Assembly: GCF_019219065.1 (NCBI RefSeq)
Contig: NZ_JAHUWK010000008.1
Span: 186,001-250,000 of the forward strand
DNA from: Duganella sp. sic0402
GTDB lineage: Bacteria > Pseudomonadota > Gammaproteobacteria > Burkholderiales > Burkholderiaceae_D
DNA: 64,000 nt
Direction: 5' to 3'
In this document: piece after piece, positions 63,247-64,000 of the stretch
Layout of the letters: the number at the start of each line of letters is the position of its first letter
Numbering within the stretch: the first letter of the stretch is position 1
Notes under the pieces: model-generated
What the model was told of the DNA's origin: nothing
Database searches by the model: none
Seen by the model: the letters and a program-made list of their open reading frames with translations, nothing else
Made by a program: the position numbers and the translations under genes

Positions 63247-64000
63247 ATGGCGCCTTTGCGCGTCTTCATCACCGGCGCCTCCAGCGGCTTGGGCGAAGCA
63301 CTCGCCCGCCAGTATGCCGCGCAGGGCGCCGTCCTCGGTCTGCTGGCCCGCCGTGGCGACTCGCTGGCCGCCCTCATCGCAACGCTGCCGAATCCACAGC
63401 AGCACCGCGCCTACGCGGTGGACGTGCGCGACCACGCCGCCATCAGCAACGCCGCGCAAGCCTTTCTCGCGCATGCCGGCGGCGTCGATGTGGTAATCGC
63501 CAATGCCGGCATCTCGGTTGGCACGCTGACCGAACACGCAGAAGACATCGCTGTATTCGCCGACATCATCGCCACCAATGTGACGGCCACCGCCGCCACC
63601 TTCTCGCCGTTTATCGCCGCCATGCGCGCGCAGCGCACGCCGGGACGGCTGGTAGGCATTGGCAGCGTGGCCGGCATACGCGGGCTGCCCGGCGCGGAAG
63701 CCTACAGCGCCTCCAAGGCCGCCGTGATCAGCTATTGCGAATCGCTGCGGCTGGAGATGAAACCCTACGGCATCCGCGTGGTGACCATCTGCCCCGGCTA
63801 CATCGATACGCCGATGACGCAGGTGAATCCTTACCCGATGCCGTTCCTGATGGCGCCCGACAAATTTGCCGCGCGCGCCGCGCACGTCATCGCCGCCGGC
63901 GCCAGCTACGCCGTCATCCCATGGCAGATGGGCGTGGTCGCCAAGCTGCTGCGGCTGCTGCCAAACACCGTCTACGACTGGGCGTTCAGCAAGGCGCCGC
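63247..64000 (+). CDS. SDR family oxidoreductase (3' end outside window)
   Basis: 251 residues visible, no stop codon inside the window, so the C-terminus is cut. TGASSGLG at residues 9-16, NAG in IANAGISVG, catalytic serine in GIGSVAGIRG and YSASK in GAEAYSASKAAV, then PGYIDTPMT. No signal peptide. The fatty-acid/steroid-like SDR beside dsbA is a common Burkholderiales neighbour; substrate unknown. The visible length is already near the usual 250-260. Confidence 0.88.
   Translation, partial: MAPLRVFITGASSGLGEALARQYAAQGAVLGLLARRGDSLAALIATLPNPQQHRAYAVDVRDHAAISNAAQAFLAHAGGVDVVIANAGISVGTLTEHAEDIAVFADIIATNVTATAATFSPFIAAMRAQRTPGRLVGIGSVAGIRGLPGAEAYSASKAAVISYCESLRLEMKPYGIRVVTICPGYIDTPMTQVNPYPMPFLMAPDKFAARAAHVIAAGASYAVIPWQMGVVAKLLRLLPNTVYDWAFSKAP

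Overview
The window is chromosomal DNA of a betaproteobacterium, most likely Oxalobacteraceae (Massilia/Duganella/Janthinobacterium type). The placement rests on high GC, gene-dense housekeeping blocks and several Burkholderiales gene orders: dusB-fis-purH-ruvC-ruvA-ruvB; rplM-rpsI-argC-erpA; fmt-def opposite a LysM protein-dprA-smg-topB; rsmB-DUF4390-ntrY-ntrX; and argS-SPOR-dsbA-SDR. I see no rRNA, tRNA, CRISPR array, insertion sequence or prophage. No gene-free stretch exceeds about 230 bases. Genes cut by the window edges lie at both ends: a DUF3060 protein (1-296) and a short-chain dehydrogenase (63247-64000).

Layout. 1-5307 is an accessory set: a ThuA-like secreted protein, a YbaN membrane protein, two LysR regulators, an aldo/keto reductase and an SDR. 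5300-11161 (minus) holds yaiI, ruvB, ruvA, ruvC, purH, fis and dusB. 11271-13624 (minus) is tyrS-dtd-histidine phosphatase, followed on plus by an M23 peptidase, a periplasmic-binding-like protein and anmK. 17168-18420 is a metal efflux pair (DmeF-like CDF exporter plus RcnR-like repressor) with a visible operator. 18481-21097 carries erpA, argC, rpsI and rplM. 21183-25125 has an OsmC protein, cysS of an unusual subtype, coq7 and unknown genes. 25240-31878 is two ABC export modules; the last gene fuses an ABC-2 membrane region to an M1 aminopeptidase. 31909-39308 (minus) is a chemoreceptor, topB, smg, dprA and a LysM protein, with def-fmt diverging. 40973-51550 is mixed: two MerR regulators with palindromic promoters, a nitroreductase, DUF2145, metH, an alpha/beta hydrolase and an ABC-2 exporter. 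51578-59563 (minus) is an EAL/HDOD protein, a YafJ-type amidotransferase, DUF3567, a degenerate CobW-like protein, ntrX-like, ntrY, DUF4390 and rsmB. 59691 to the end (plus) is a heptad-repeat membrane protein, argS, a SPOR protein, dsbA and an SDR.

Functionally the core is translation and its quality control (tyrS/dtd, cysS, argS, def/fmt, rpsI/rplM, rsmB, dusB), recombination and DNA topology (ruvABC, dprA, topB, fis), envelope turnover (M23, anmK, LysM, SPOR, dsbA) and one-carbon, purine and arginine metabolism (metH, purH, argC). The signals most worth a second look are regulatory. They are a YafJ start codon inside a perfect 13-bp inverted repeat with a -10 box placed for a leaderless mRNA, a terminator-like hairpin immediately before cysS preceded by tiny Cys-containing ORFs, and MerR and RcnR operators. 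Unusual proteins are an NtrX lacking its AAA+ domain, the ABC/M1 fusion, a 21-bp coding minisatellite and a histone-H1-like tail on topoisomerase III. I found no wholly new multi-gene system.
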